From Akkermansiaceae bacterium (GTDB lineage Bacteria; Verrucomicrobiota; Verrucomicrobiia; Verrucomicrobiales; Akkermansiaceae), in assembly GCA_020627645.1 (NCBI GenBank), contig JAHDGN010000026.1, positions 11,177-17,713 of the forward strand: DNA of 6,537 bases, read 5' to 3'. Each line of letters opens with the position of its first letter. Position 1 is the stretch's first letter. The translations under genes were made by a program, and so were the position numbers. Below, one piece after another: positions 1 through 6,468 of the stretch. The notes beneath the pieces were generated by a model. The model did no database searches. It was given only the letters and a program-made list of their open reading frames with translations, and was not told the origin of the DNA.

Positions 1-1476
1 ATCGTCATTACCACCCTAATTGTTGCTCCAATGGTTGGAGCGCTAGTGAGTTTCGTCCGCCGCGGAACCATTCTTCCGGTCATCGTTGCAACCGGCATCA
101 CACTCATCGCATCAGTCATCCTTGTGATGCAGACTTACCACGGGCAGATTCATGCCCTGCACATCGGAAATTGGCCAGCTCCCGCAGGCATCGTTCTGGT
201 AGCTGATCCCTTTTCCGCCCTCATGTTGGTTGTGTGCCAACTAGTCATCCTTGCCTCACTTGTCTTTTCGATGACAAGTCAGCTCGACTCTCTTAAGCGT
301 CGCCATCTCTTCCCCTTAGTGGCTACCCTAAGCTTAGGAACGAACGGCGCATTCCTCACTGGCGACCTCTTCAATCTCTACGTCTGGTTCGAGGTCATTC
401 TTCTTTCCTCATTTGCCATGATGGCTTCACTCCGGACAACTAGTGCAAAGATTGCCACTTGGAAATACGTCATTCTCAATCTCATTGCATCCCTGCTCTT
501 TTTGGCTGCGACCGGGCTAATCTACGGAAAAACCGGAACCCTCAATTTTGCAGACCTTCATCTACGCTTCATTTCCTCTGAACATTCTTTCCTCATCAAT
601 AGTTCAGCAGCCCTCCTCCTGGGAGCATTTGGGATCAAGGCGGCTCTCATCCCTTTGGCTTTCTGGCTACCTGTTTCATACCCAAAACTACCGGCTCCAA
701 TCGCCGCCATTTTTGCCGCTCTTCTGACCAAGGTTGGTCTGTATGCGATGTTTCGGATCTTCGGGATGGTCTTCAATTCAGGTGGGCATTTTCCACATCA
801 AAACGTTCTCCTCTGGCTGTCACTCATCACAATGGTCGTAGGCGTCCTGGGTGCAGTCGCTCAGAATGATATCCGTAAAATTCTCACTTTCCATATCATC
901 AGCCAGGTTGGCTACATGGCACTCGCCCTCGCTCTACTGAACCCTCTTGCGATGACTGCCGGAATTTTCTATCTCGCACATCACATCATTGTGAAAGGAA
1001 ACCTCTTTCTTGTGACTGGCCTCATTCAGGACCACGCTGGGACAACTCATCTTAGACATGCTAAAGGCATCCTTTCATCTTCACCTTTACTTGCCTTCCT
1101 ATTTGCAGTCCCTGCCCTATCACTAGCTGGGATCCCCCCCCTCTCCGGATTCTTTGCAAAATTTGGCTTACTCCAATCATCTCTTAACCCACTTCACCCT
1201 GCTGCCTCCATTACGATTGTGATCGTCGGCATCTTAACCATCTATTCGATGCTCAAAATTTGGCGCACCATGTTCTGGGGAGTAAACAAAACCCAAGGTG
1301 TTCAAGTTGCCTCATCAAAATTGAGTTCATCTTTTGTTTTAGCGGTAACTACCATTTCGGTTGGTCTTCTAGCAGGCCCAATCTTTTCATACGCAAAAAC
1401 CGCCTCAAATTCATTGCTCAATCCAGATCAATATATCGAAGCCGCAATTCAAAGTTCCCACCACTCAACCCCATGA
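1..1476 (+). CDS. mrpD: Na+/H+ antiporter subunit D (MrpD/MnhD), 5'-partial
   Basis: This is a proton-translocating membrane subunit of the Mrp multisubunit cation/proton antiporter, homologous to the NuoL/M/N subunits of complex I. The frame is open from base 1, and the residues before the first ATG (base 31) are hydrophobic and fit the first helix, so the true start lies just outside the window. Counting from that ATG, family landmarks are the helix with LYVWFEVILLSSF (Glu121), GIKAALIPLAFWLP (Lys203), LLTKVGLYAMF (Lys234), ILTFHIISQVGYM (His288), YLAHHIIVKGN and LAGIPPLSGFFAK. The Glu121-Lys203 spacing of 82 equals that of Glu137 and Lys219 in Bacillus pseudofirmus MrpD (numbers from memory). 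This suggests only about six codons are missing. The stop overlaps the mrpE start (ATGA). Related NuoM/NuoN-type proteins look similar, but the following mrpE, F and G genes settle the identity. Confidence 0.95.
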   Translation: MVITTLIVAPMVGALVSFVRRGTILPVIVATGITLIASVILVMQTYHGQIHALHIGNWPAPAGIVLVADPFSALMLVVCQLVILASLVFSMTSQLDSLKRRHLFPLVATLSLGTNGAFLTGDLFNLYVWFEVILLSSFAMMASLRTTSAKIATWKYVILNLIASLLFLAATGLIYGKTGTLNFADLHLRFISSEHSFLINSSAALLLGAFGIKAALIPLAFWLPVSYPKLPAPIAAIFAALLTKVGLYAMFRIFGMVFNSGGHFPHQNVLLWLSLITMVVGVLGAVAQNDIRKILTFHIISQVGYMALALALLNPLAMTAGIFYLAHHIIVKGNLFLVTGLIQDHAGTTHLRHAKGILSSSPLLAFLFAVPALSLAGIPPLSGFFAKFGLLQSSLNPLHPAASITIVIVGILTIYSMLKIWRTMFWGVNKTQGVQVASSKLSSSFVLAVTTISVGLLAGPIFSYAKTASNSLLNPDQYIEAAIQSSHHSTP

Positions 1477-1790
1477 TCCTCATCACTTTTCCGTTCATCT
1501 ACCTCTTTGACCTGGCAGTCGGGGCACTCCAGATCGCACGAGACATCATCTCTAAAAAGCCCAAATTTGCTCCCGTTGTGATCAATCTTCCCATTTCAAT
1601 CAACTCCCCAACAAAACGTCTCATTCTCGCAAATCTAATCAGCATGACTCCTGGAACCATCACCCTTGATGAAAAAGATGAGGGAAAAATACTCGTGATT
1701 CACTCTCTCTATGGGCGAACCAACCCAGAAAAATTAATCACTCATATTCAGGCTAGATATGAACGCTTTCTCAACCTTTTCCCAGGCTAA
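1473..1790 (+). CDS. mrpE: Na+/H+ antiporter subunit E (MrpE/MnhE), short form
   Basis: This is a subunit of the Mrp Na+/H+ antiporter complex in the inner membrane. The 105-residue product carries the conserved C-terminal part of the family: DLAVGALQIARDII (residues 13-26), PVVINLP (34-40), LANLISMTPGTITLD (52-66) and ILVIHSL (73-79). Typical MrpE proteins are about 150-170 residues and begin with an extra hydrophobic region of roughly 50 residues that is absent here. The start chosen is the ATG at 1473, which overlaps the mrpD stop as ATGA. The frame is open further upstream, but there it only reads mrpD out of frame and gives a Cys/Arg/Ser-rich, non-membrane sequence, so a longer start is unlikely. 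No Shine-Dalgarno sequence is visible, and translation is probably coupled to mrpD. The family call is firm; whether the short form is normal for this lineage is unknown. Confidence 0.9.
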   Translation: MILITFPFIYLFDLAVGALQIARDIISKKPKFAPVVINLPISINSPTKRLILANLISMTPGTITLDEKDEGKILVIHSLYGRTNPEKLITHIQARYERFLNLFPG

Positions 1791-1793
1791 CCA

Positions 1794-2048
1794 ATGATAA
1801 TCTATGCTGCCATTTCCATCCTTTCACTATCGATTCTCTCCAGTCTCGTAAAAATGACGGTGACCAAGACAACCGTAGACCGAGTCATCGTCATCGATAT
1901 TCTGTCATTTCAAGTTCTTGCCCTTTGTATTCTTCTCTCAATTTACGAGGGCGACCCAACCCCTCTGATCTTTGGACTGCTTGTTGCCATGCTCGGTTTT
2001 CTCTCAACTGTCATCCTCTCTCGATTCATCAACATTTCAAAGTCATGA
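1794..2048 (+). CDS. mrpF: Na+/H+ antiporter subunit F (MrpF/MnhF)
   Basis: This is a small integral membrane subunit of the Mrp antiporter. The 84-residue length is normal for MrpF. Three hydrophobic stretches are visible, at about residues 2-21, 31-51 and 57-77. The family signature is present between the first two helices: TTVDRVIVIDILS, with Asp29-Arg30 and Asp35, acidic/basic positions that are conserved in MrpF. The ATG lies 3 nt after the mrpE stop, and the TGA overlaps the mrpG start as ATGA, so translational coupling is likely. An AGG lies 8-10 nt upstream inside the end of mrpE and may act as a weak ribosome binding site. The identity rests on size, topology, the DR...D motif and its place between E and G. 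Confidence 0.92.
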   Translation: MIIYAAISILSLSILSSLVKMTVTKTTVDRVIVIDILSFQVLALCILLSIYEGDPTPLIFGLLVAMLGFLSTVILSRFINISKS

Positions 2049-2326
2049 TCACCGAAACCATTTCCCTCCTCGGAGCTCTTTGTTTCCTTATCGCTTCAAT
2101 TGGCTTGTGGCGCCTCCCAGACGCCATCTCAAAAATCCACGCTGCCACAAAGGCAAGCTCTCTTGGCATTCTTCTTCTCTGTGCAGCTGCTTTTATCTAT
2201 TTCTTTGCCCTTCTGCCTTCGATCCTCCTCGTCTTGATCGCTGTCTTTGTCTTTCTCACCGCCCCGTTAGCCTGCCAGACAATCGCAAGGCAGGTCATTC
2301 GAAAGAGAAACGGAGAGCAACCCTGA
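2045..2326 (+). CDS. mrpG: Na+/H+ antiporter subunit G (MrpG/MnhG)
   Basis: This is a small membrane subunit of the Mrp antiporter, 93 residues long, which is within the usual size range. It shows the MrpG hallmark GLWRLPDAISKIHAATKAS at residues 20-38 (Arg23, Pro25, Asp26, His32, Thr35, Lys36). That loop is flanked by a helix at about 4-22 and followed by helices at about 39-56 and 57-74, then the late FLTAPLA motif and a basic tail (RQVIRKR). The ATG at 2045 overlaps the mrpF stop as ATGA. The frame is open upstream to 1925, but that stretch is mrpF read out of frame, so the overlapping ATG is preferred. It is the last gene of the D-E-F-G order. No terminator is visible in the 54 nt after it, so transcription may continue into the next gene. 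Confidence 0.94.
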   Translation: MITETISLLGALCFLIASIGLWRLPDAISKIHAATKASSLGILLLCAAAFIYFFALLPSILLVLIAVFVFLTAPLACQTIARQVIRKRNGEQP

Positions 2327-2349
2327 AAAAAATTGAGTCATTTTGTTGC

Positions 2350-2373
2350 ACCCTCAGAAATCTGGGTATTTCT
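2350..2373 (+). repeat. Small inverted repeat just upstream of the exported-protein start
   Basis: AGAAAT (2356-2361) and ATTTCT (2368-2373) are perfect inverted copies separated by 6 nt. They end 7 nt before the ATG at 2381, where a ribosome would bind. A second, competing pairing is ACCC (2350-2353) with GGGT (2364-2367). The stems are short, so a chance origin is quite possible. Confidence 0.3.
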
Positions 2374-2380
2374 CTGATTG

Positions 2381-2965
2381 ATGAAACTAAAATCTATTGT
2401 TCTTCTTGTTGTAGGTGTGTCTGGCGTTGTGTTCGCGGCAACAAAACTTTCTCACGATAAAGGTCATTCTCTTGCCCCACACGTTGGCACGCTTCCGAAT
2501 GGTGGCAATGAGATCACTAAGGAAGATATTATGGCCGCACAGAAAATGTGGGGTGACGCGGTCGTTGAAATCGGTGCTGCAGGAGAAAAATCTAAAGAGG
2601 TGGCTGAACAAGCAGCAAAAACTGCTTACGCATTTGAACTTGGACCAATTCTTTTCAAACCAACCCTCGCGTCTGACCAACCCTTCAGGCCAGATTTAGA
2701 AGGAACGCTCTCCTATTTTGTGGCCGGAAATCCAAAATATTCAGAGGACAAGGGCTTTGCTCTAAAACCATGGACGAAGGTCCGTTTTGACAACCACAAC
2801 GTCAAAATGTTCGGAAACAAAGCGATCGCGATGGGCCACTACTATTTCACCAACAAAGAGGGTGAAGAGACCAAGGTCGAGTATACCAAGGGATATGTGA
2901 AGACCAAGGACGGAAGAGTTCTCATCTTCCTCCAGGATTCGTCACTTCCATACAATCCAAACTAA
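2381..2965 (+). CDS. Exported small protein, probable NTF2/SnoaL-like fold
   Basis: This is a 194-residue protein with a clear Sec signal peptide: MKLK, a hydrophobic core at residues 5-17 and a likely cleavage after VFA (residue 19). An in-frame TTG directly precedes the ATG; the ATG at 2381 is preferred. After a variable stretch, residues 47-85 look helical (KEDIMAAQKMWGDAVVEIG). Blocks that I recall from a family of exported NTF2/SnoaL-like proteins follow: ILFKPT, FRP, SYFVAGN, FALKPWTKVRF, AMGHYYFTNKEGEETKVEYTKGY, and DGRVLIFLQDSSLPY at the end. Members of this family are sometimes labelled phosphoribosyl-AMP cyclohydrolase, but nothing here resembles the Cys-rich HisI active site. The function is unknown; a small ligand-binding or stress-related periplasmic role is only a guess. 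It lies 54 nt after mrpG and just before a strong terminator, which suggests co-transcription. Confidence 0.85.
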   Translation: MKLKSIVLLVVGVSGVVFAATKLSHDKGHSLAPHVGTLPNGGNEITKEDIMAAQKMWGDAVVEIGAAGEKSKEVAEQAAKTAYAFELGPILFKPTLASDQPFRPDLEGTLSYFVAGNPKYSEDKGFALKPWTKVRFDNHNVKMFGNKAIAMGHYYFTNKEGEETKVEYTKGYVKTKDGRVLIFLQDSSLPYNPN

Positions 2966-2997
2966 GAAGTCTGACGACTTTGGTCGAACCTGATACG

Positions 2998-3032
2998 AAA
3001 GCCTCGGGAGCACCTCTCTCCCGGGGCTTTTT
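2998..3032 (+). terminator. Rho-independent terminator
   Basis: A 13-bp stem, AAAGCCTCGGGAG (2998-3010) with CTCCCGGGGCTTT (3018-3030), contains one T-G wobble and encloses a 7-nt loop. The downstream arm runs into five T residues (3028-3032). It lies 33 nt after the stop of the exported-protein gene and should end that transcript, possibly the whole mrp operon. The reverse strand lacks a good T run, so it is probably one-directional. Confidence 0.9.
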
Positions 3033-3084
3033 AGTGCGAAAACAGCAACGATTACCATAGCCAGTAGAATCGAAGCCAGCAATA

Positions 3085-3090
3085 TATAAT
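3085..3090 (+). promoter_or_regulatory. Possible -10 element upstream of the toroid gene
   Basis: A perfect TATAAT lies in the 175-nt spacer between the terminator and the next gene. No acceptable -35 hexamer is found 16-18 nt upstream and there is no extended -10 TG, so this is only a candidate. If used, it would give a leader of roughly 110 nt. Confidence 0.2.
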
Positions 3091-3207
3091 GCGCTCACCA
3101 AAAACTGACTTCTCCCATGTGACATCCCATCTCAAAAATTAAAAACCTCATCGTTCTAATACCCAACCTTCTTTTCTGTGTATTCATCTAAATAACAAAA
3201 AGAAAAA

Positions 3208-4680
3208 ATGAGCCTTCACACACCACCCATACCCGCAGTCACCAGAAGACTGATTAATCAAAAACGATCGTCAACAATCACCTCCCTCATGGTCGCGATA
3301 TTGATCATGATCTTGCTCTCCTTAATCCTAGTAATGATTGCGTTTAGCAGCACTTCCAGATCTACCCCTCAGTTGATCGCCTACTCATCAGTCATCGAGC
3401 CGGATGAACGAATTCCGACCAAAAAAATCAAGACTCAGATCCAACGTCAACCAGCCGCTCCATCGACGAATGTTTCAAGAGTCATCGCATCACAGACCCA
3501 CTCTCCGGTTGCCGTCCAGGTCCCAGAATTTGACGTCCAAAATACCACTCCCTATTTTGGAGATGGGAGTAATTACGGAGACGGCTGGGATAGCGGAAAC
3601 GGAAGTAGTGCAAACAACACCCTCAATACCATTCCGCAGGAACTCAATAAACGATGTTCTCCTCAAGAGCGGATCGACCGTTTGATCAAAGGAGGTGGGA
3701 ACCTCGCTTGCGAGAAAGCTGTCATCCGTTCACTCGACTGGCTAAAAGAAACACAGGGCGCTGATGGATCCTGGGAATCCAATTCCCAATATCCGATCGG
3801 AATGACCGGTCTTGCGCTCATTGCATTTTTAGGACATTGCGAAACAGCTCAATCCCAAGACTATGGTGAAACTGTCTTCAATGCGATTACCTTTCTAGTC
3901 AATCACGCCCTCGAAAACAACGGCCGCCTAGGACACGATTTCACCAACAAGCACTGGATCTATGAGCATGCGATCGCAACCTATGCCTTGGCCGAAGCTT
4001 ACACCCTTTGTGTTCTTTCATTTGGGGAACATTTTGATCAGCTAGATCAAACGGTCATGCAGGCTGGACAGCTAATCATCAATAACCAACACAATGGTGG
4101 CGGATGGGACTATGGTTATGCTGAGAACAGTTCTAGGGGAGGCGACACTTCAATTGTCGGATGGCAACTCCAAGCGCTGAAAGCCTGCGAATTTACCAGA
4201 CTAGACTTTCAGAACCTAAAGAGAAGCGTTCGGGATGGTCTCAACTATCTGAAAAAACTACAATCAAACGATGGGACTTTTGGCTACACTTCAAAATCAT
4301 ATTTAGGAAATGGAACGGGCACAACCGCGGTCGGTGCTCTCTGTTTCCAAATATGGAAAGGGGTCAATAACCGTCACTCTCGTAGAGCCTGTGAATTTCT
4401 AGAGAAAAATATCAAACTAGATTGGGAGACTGATTCAGACCTTTACGCCCACTATTATGCGATGCAAGCGATGATCAATCATGGCGGTGAATCGTGGGAA
4501 CGCTATAACCACATGGTTCGTGATGAAGTCTTGGCAAACCAAAACCCAGACGGATCATTCAGACCAGCTGGGAAGAATGCTGTCGGCTGGCAAAATTCCG
4601 TTCACTACAGAACCTGCCTCGCCACTCTAATACTTGAGTCCTATTATCGATACTTACCGGGAACAGGACAGCCCCAATAA
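3208..4680 (+). CDS. Membrane-anchored squalene cyclase/prenyltransferase-repeat (alpha/alpha toroid) protein
   Basis: This is a 490-residue single-pass membrane protein. A short basic N-terminus is followed by one hydrophobic helix (residues 25-47), a linker rich in Pro, Thr and Ser (50-112), a Gly/Asp-rich stretch (117-134, GDGSNYGDGWDSGNG) and an alpha-toroid domain (about 150-485). The toroid shows repeated QW-like turns: GADGSW (184-189), NNGRLG (237-242), HNGGGWDYGY (295-304), SNDGTFGY (353-360) and NPDGSF (446-451). Each comes before or after helix pairs such as YEHAIATYALAEAY and DTSIVGWQLQALK. The ending LATLILESYYRYLP and the segment SPQERIDRLIKGGG before the first repeat are typical of a large PVC-group family. 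No DXDD squalene-hopene cyclase motif and no thioester GCGEQ motif is seen, so cyclase activity is doubtful. Eight cysteines lie in the exported part. The ATG at 3208 follows an A-rich AGAAAAA stretch. The substrate or partner is unknown. Confidence 0.85.
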   Translation: MSLHTPPIPAVTRRLINQKRSSTITSLMVAILIMILLSLILVMIAFSSTSRSTPQLIAYSSVIEPDERIPTKKIKTQIQRQPAAPSTNVSRVIASQTHSPVAVQVPEFDVQNTTPYFGDGSNYGDGWDSGNGSSANNTLNTIPQELNKRCSPQERIDRLIKGGGNLACEKAVIRSLDWLKETQGADGSWESNSQYPIGMTGLALIAFLGHCETAQSQDYGETVFNAITFLVNHALENNGRLGHDFTNKHWIYEHAIATYALAEAYTLCVLSFGEHFDQLDQTVMQAGQLIINNQHNGGGWDYGYAENSSRGGDTSIVGWQLQALKACEFTRLDFQNLKRSVRDGLNYLKKLQSNDGTFGYTSKSYLGNGTGTTAVGALCFQIWKGVNNRHSRRACEFLEKNIKLDWETDSDLYAHYYAMQAMINHGGESWERYNHMVRDEVLANQNPDGSFRPAGKNAVGWQNSVHYRTCLATLILESYYRYLPGTGQPQ

Positions 4681-4772
4681 TTGACAACCCGAGATACTGC
4701 CTCAGCACACCGTTAATCCTTGACTCAGCCTTTCAAATTCCACCAGTCTGGGGATGGTATATACGCAATTTT

Positions 4773-6389
4773 ATGAAAACAGACTATCTCTGGAGATGCT
4801 TACAAAAACCCTTGCTTCAAGCAATTCTACCCTACCGAAAAAAGACGATCGTAACTCTTATTGCGATTTGCTCCACCCATCAATCGAGTGCTCTTATCCT
4901 CAGAGATGGAGACGCCGCTGACAACGTTAGATTCACCGGTTTCCCCACAAACCCTGTGGCAAGTTCAACTTTCATACATTCTTCCTACAATTTTACCGGG
5001 ATTGGATGGTATGTCCAAGATACTCAGAGACAGTTTGCGCTAATTTCCCCTCAACATTTTGTTTGCGCAACTCACTTTAGACCATCTGTCGGGCGACAAG
5101 TTCGCTTTCTCGGCTCTGACGGCACCCCTCTCACTTATGATATTTCTCGAACAGAAATCATCACCAATGCCGCTGGCGCCAATACCGACCTGACGTTAGG
5201 AACCCTATCGACCCCAATCGACACACGGTTCATCAGCAGAATGAAGGTTGCCAATTTTGCAAGCGACGCAAGCTACGCTGGGCCAGGTATTGTTTTTGGA
5301 AGAACAATACGTGCCGGGAATACCACCCTTGGTGCTATCACTGACTTTAACGGAGTAAGTTTATCAGGCTCCGTAATTGACAATACCCGCATGATTAATC
5401 TGGTCTATCAAAACTCAGGGGGGAACGTGAACGACGCCTCTTTGCAAGGAGGAGATTCCGGCAGCCCTTCATTCATCATTTTTGGAGATGAGGTAGGGCT
5501 CGTCGGGACAAATTCCGCTGTCATAAACACAGGGCTTGCCCAAAATGCTCTCGCTGCTTTTGTTCCATTTTATCAATCAGATCTGAACAACCTCATGCAA
5601 GATGAAGGGTATCGGATATCTCCCCTCGTTCCTCTCTCTACGACAATCACCCTAGACTTACCTGGAACTCTTACACTTCGACAAGGGCAAGCAGGAAATT
5701 TCGGACTGAGTCTTACAAATACCGGAGCCGTCGCTGCCGGAAATATTTCACTAACTCTTCAAAATGCAACAACATCACCTTCTAACTTTTCCAGCTCGGG
5801 CTACCTCCCTGGATTAGTGACCTCAACCTCAAACGAAATCCATAAAGCAAGCCTATCAGCGTCCGCATCTGAAACGATTCAAGTTGAATGGGATACGTTG
5901 CCCACAAACTCAATGTTAGAGTTTGAAGTAGTTGTGCAGTCTGATGAAAGCGGAACCGAAACTCACTCATTTTCCATTCCACTCTTACCCAGTTTTGCTT
6001 TGTTTACAGGGGGCTTGATAGATCGAACGATTGACGGGGATGACGACGGGGATGGAATCAACAATCTCCTCGAATATGCTTTTGGAGGAGACCCTACAAC
6101 AACTTCGACTTTTCTCCCAAGTGGAGAATTAATCCTTCCCACCTTCGAGACATCCCCAACTGGAGGCAATTTGAGCTACCTCAGACGAACCAATGCCACC
6201 GAGAGAGCACTCAGCTACACCGTTGAATCTTCGGACGATCTTTCCGGGAGCAGCTGGAGCACATTACCCTCCACAACAGAAGAAACCACAACAATCGCAG
6301 GCACCGATCTAGAACAAGTTTCCGTGAGCATTCCAACAAGCCCGACAGCCAGACGCTTCTATCGAGTTGTTGTTGTTTTAGATGAGTAG
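4773..6389 (+). CDS. Secreted trypsin-like serine protease with C-terminal tail domain
   Basis: This 538-residue protein has an N-terminal export signal. The basic YRKK (21-24) precedes a short hydrophobic core, with likely cleavage near residue 40 (SSA). The region before it is long, and an in-frame TTG at 4812 is an alternative start. Residues about 45-275 form a PA-clan (trypsin/chymotrypsin-like) domain with all three catalytic residues: His101 in CATHF, Asp139 in ANTDLTLG, and Ser229 in LQGGDSGSP. Residues about 285-400 look like a beta-sandwich of the CARDB/DUF11 kind (LTLRQGQAGNFGLSLTNTGA). From about 405 a tail begins with PSFALFTGG, then DGDDDGDGINNLLEY (421-435, Ca-binding-like) and AFGGDP, and finishes with a beta-rich domain ending RRFYRVVVVLDE. 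Such tails are common on verrucomicrobial secreted proteins. Only Cys98 remains after signal removal, so disulfides are not expected. The substrate is unknown. No clear sigma-70 promoter or Shine-Dalgarno sequence precedes it. Confidence 0.87.
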   Translation: MKTDYLWRCLQKPLLQAILPYRKKTIVTLIAICSTHQSSALILRDGDAADNVRFTGFPTNPVASSTFIHSSYNFTGIGWYVQDTQRQFALISPQHFVCATHFRPSVGRQVRFLGSDGTPLTYDISRTEIITNAAGANTDLTLGTLSTPIDTRFISRMKVANFASDASYAGPGIVFGRTIRAGNTTLGAITDFNGVSLSGSVIDNTRMINLVYQNSGGNVNDASLQGGDSGSPSFIIFGDEVGLVGTNSAVINTGLAQNALAAFVPFYQSDLNNLMQDEGYRISPLVPLSTTITLDLPGTLTLRQGQAGNFGLSLTNTGAVAAGNISLTLQNATTSPSNFSSSGYLPGLVTSTSNEIHKASLSASASETIQVEWDTLPTNSMLEFEVVVQSDESGTETHSFSIPLLPSFALFTGGLIDRTIDGDDDGDGINNLLEYAFGGDPTTTSTFLPSGELILPTFETSPTGGNLSYLRRTNATERALSYTVESSDDLSGSSWSTLPSTTEETTTIAGTDLEQVSVSIPTSPTARRFYRVVVVLDE

Positions 6390-6415
6390 GGCATCGATCA
6401 AATATTCACACGATA

Positions 6416-6468
6416 GTTCTGAGAAACCCAAAAAAGGGGTTCTCGGCGGGCTATATAAGACTCAGAAC
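6416..6468 (+). repeat. Overlapping inverted repeats downstream of the protease gene
   Basis: GTTCTGAG (6416-6423) and CTCAGAAC (6461-6468) are perfect inverted copies 37 nt apart. Inside them, GAGAAACCC (6421-6429) can pair with GGGGTTCTC (6436-6444), with one A-G mismatch and an AAAAAA loop. The two stems share GAG (6421-6423), so they cannot both form in full. No T run follows, so this is at best a weak terminator. It could also be part of a leader for a gene beyond the window. Confidence 0.5.

Noticed and set aside
558..776. Minus-strand ORF inside mrpD
   Set aside because: It lies wholly within a well-supported membrane-protein gene and is a basic, low-information shadow with no family resemblance.
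1260..1472. Longer start for mrpE inside mrpD
   Set aside because: The extra residues are mrpD read out of frame, rich in Cys, Arg and Ser and not membrane-like. The ATGA overlap at 1473 fits the operon style.
2381..2965. Phosphoribosyl-AMP cyclohydrolase (HisI)
   Set aside because: None of the Cys-containing HisI active-site motifs is present, and the protein has a signal peptide, which does not fit a cytoplasmic histidine-biosynthesis enzyme.
3545..3615. Tandem DNA repeat in the Gly/Asp-rich linker
   Set aside because: The repetition is at amino acid level (GDG, YGDG). The codons differ, so it is a low-complexity linker rather than a DNA repeat array.
3208..4680. Alpha-2-macroglobulin/complement thioester domain
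   Set aside because: The toroid fold is similar, but no GCGEQ-type thioester motif is present. The only similar spot, ACEK (residues 167-170), does not match.
4681..4725. Sigma-70 promoter with TTGACA (4681) or TTGACT (4720)
   Set aside because: Neither has a -10-like hexamer 16-18 nt downstream. The TATATA at 4758 is too far from both.
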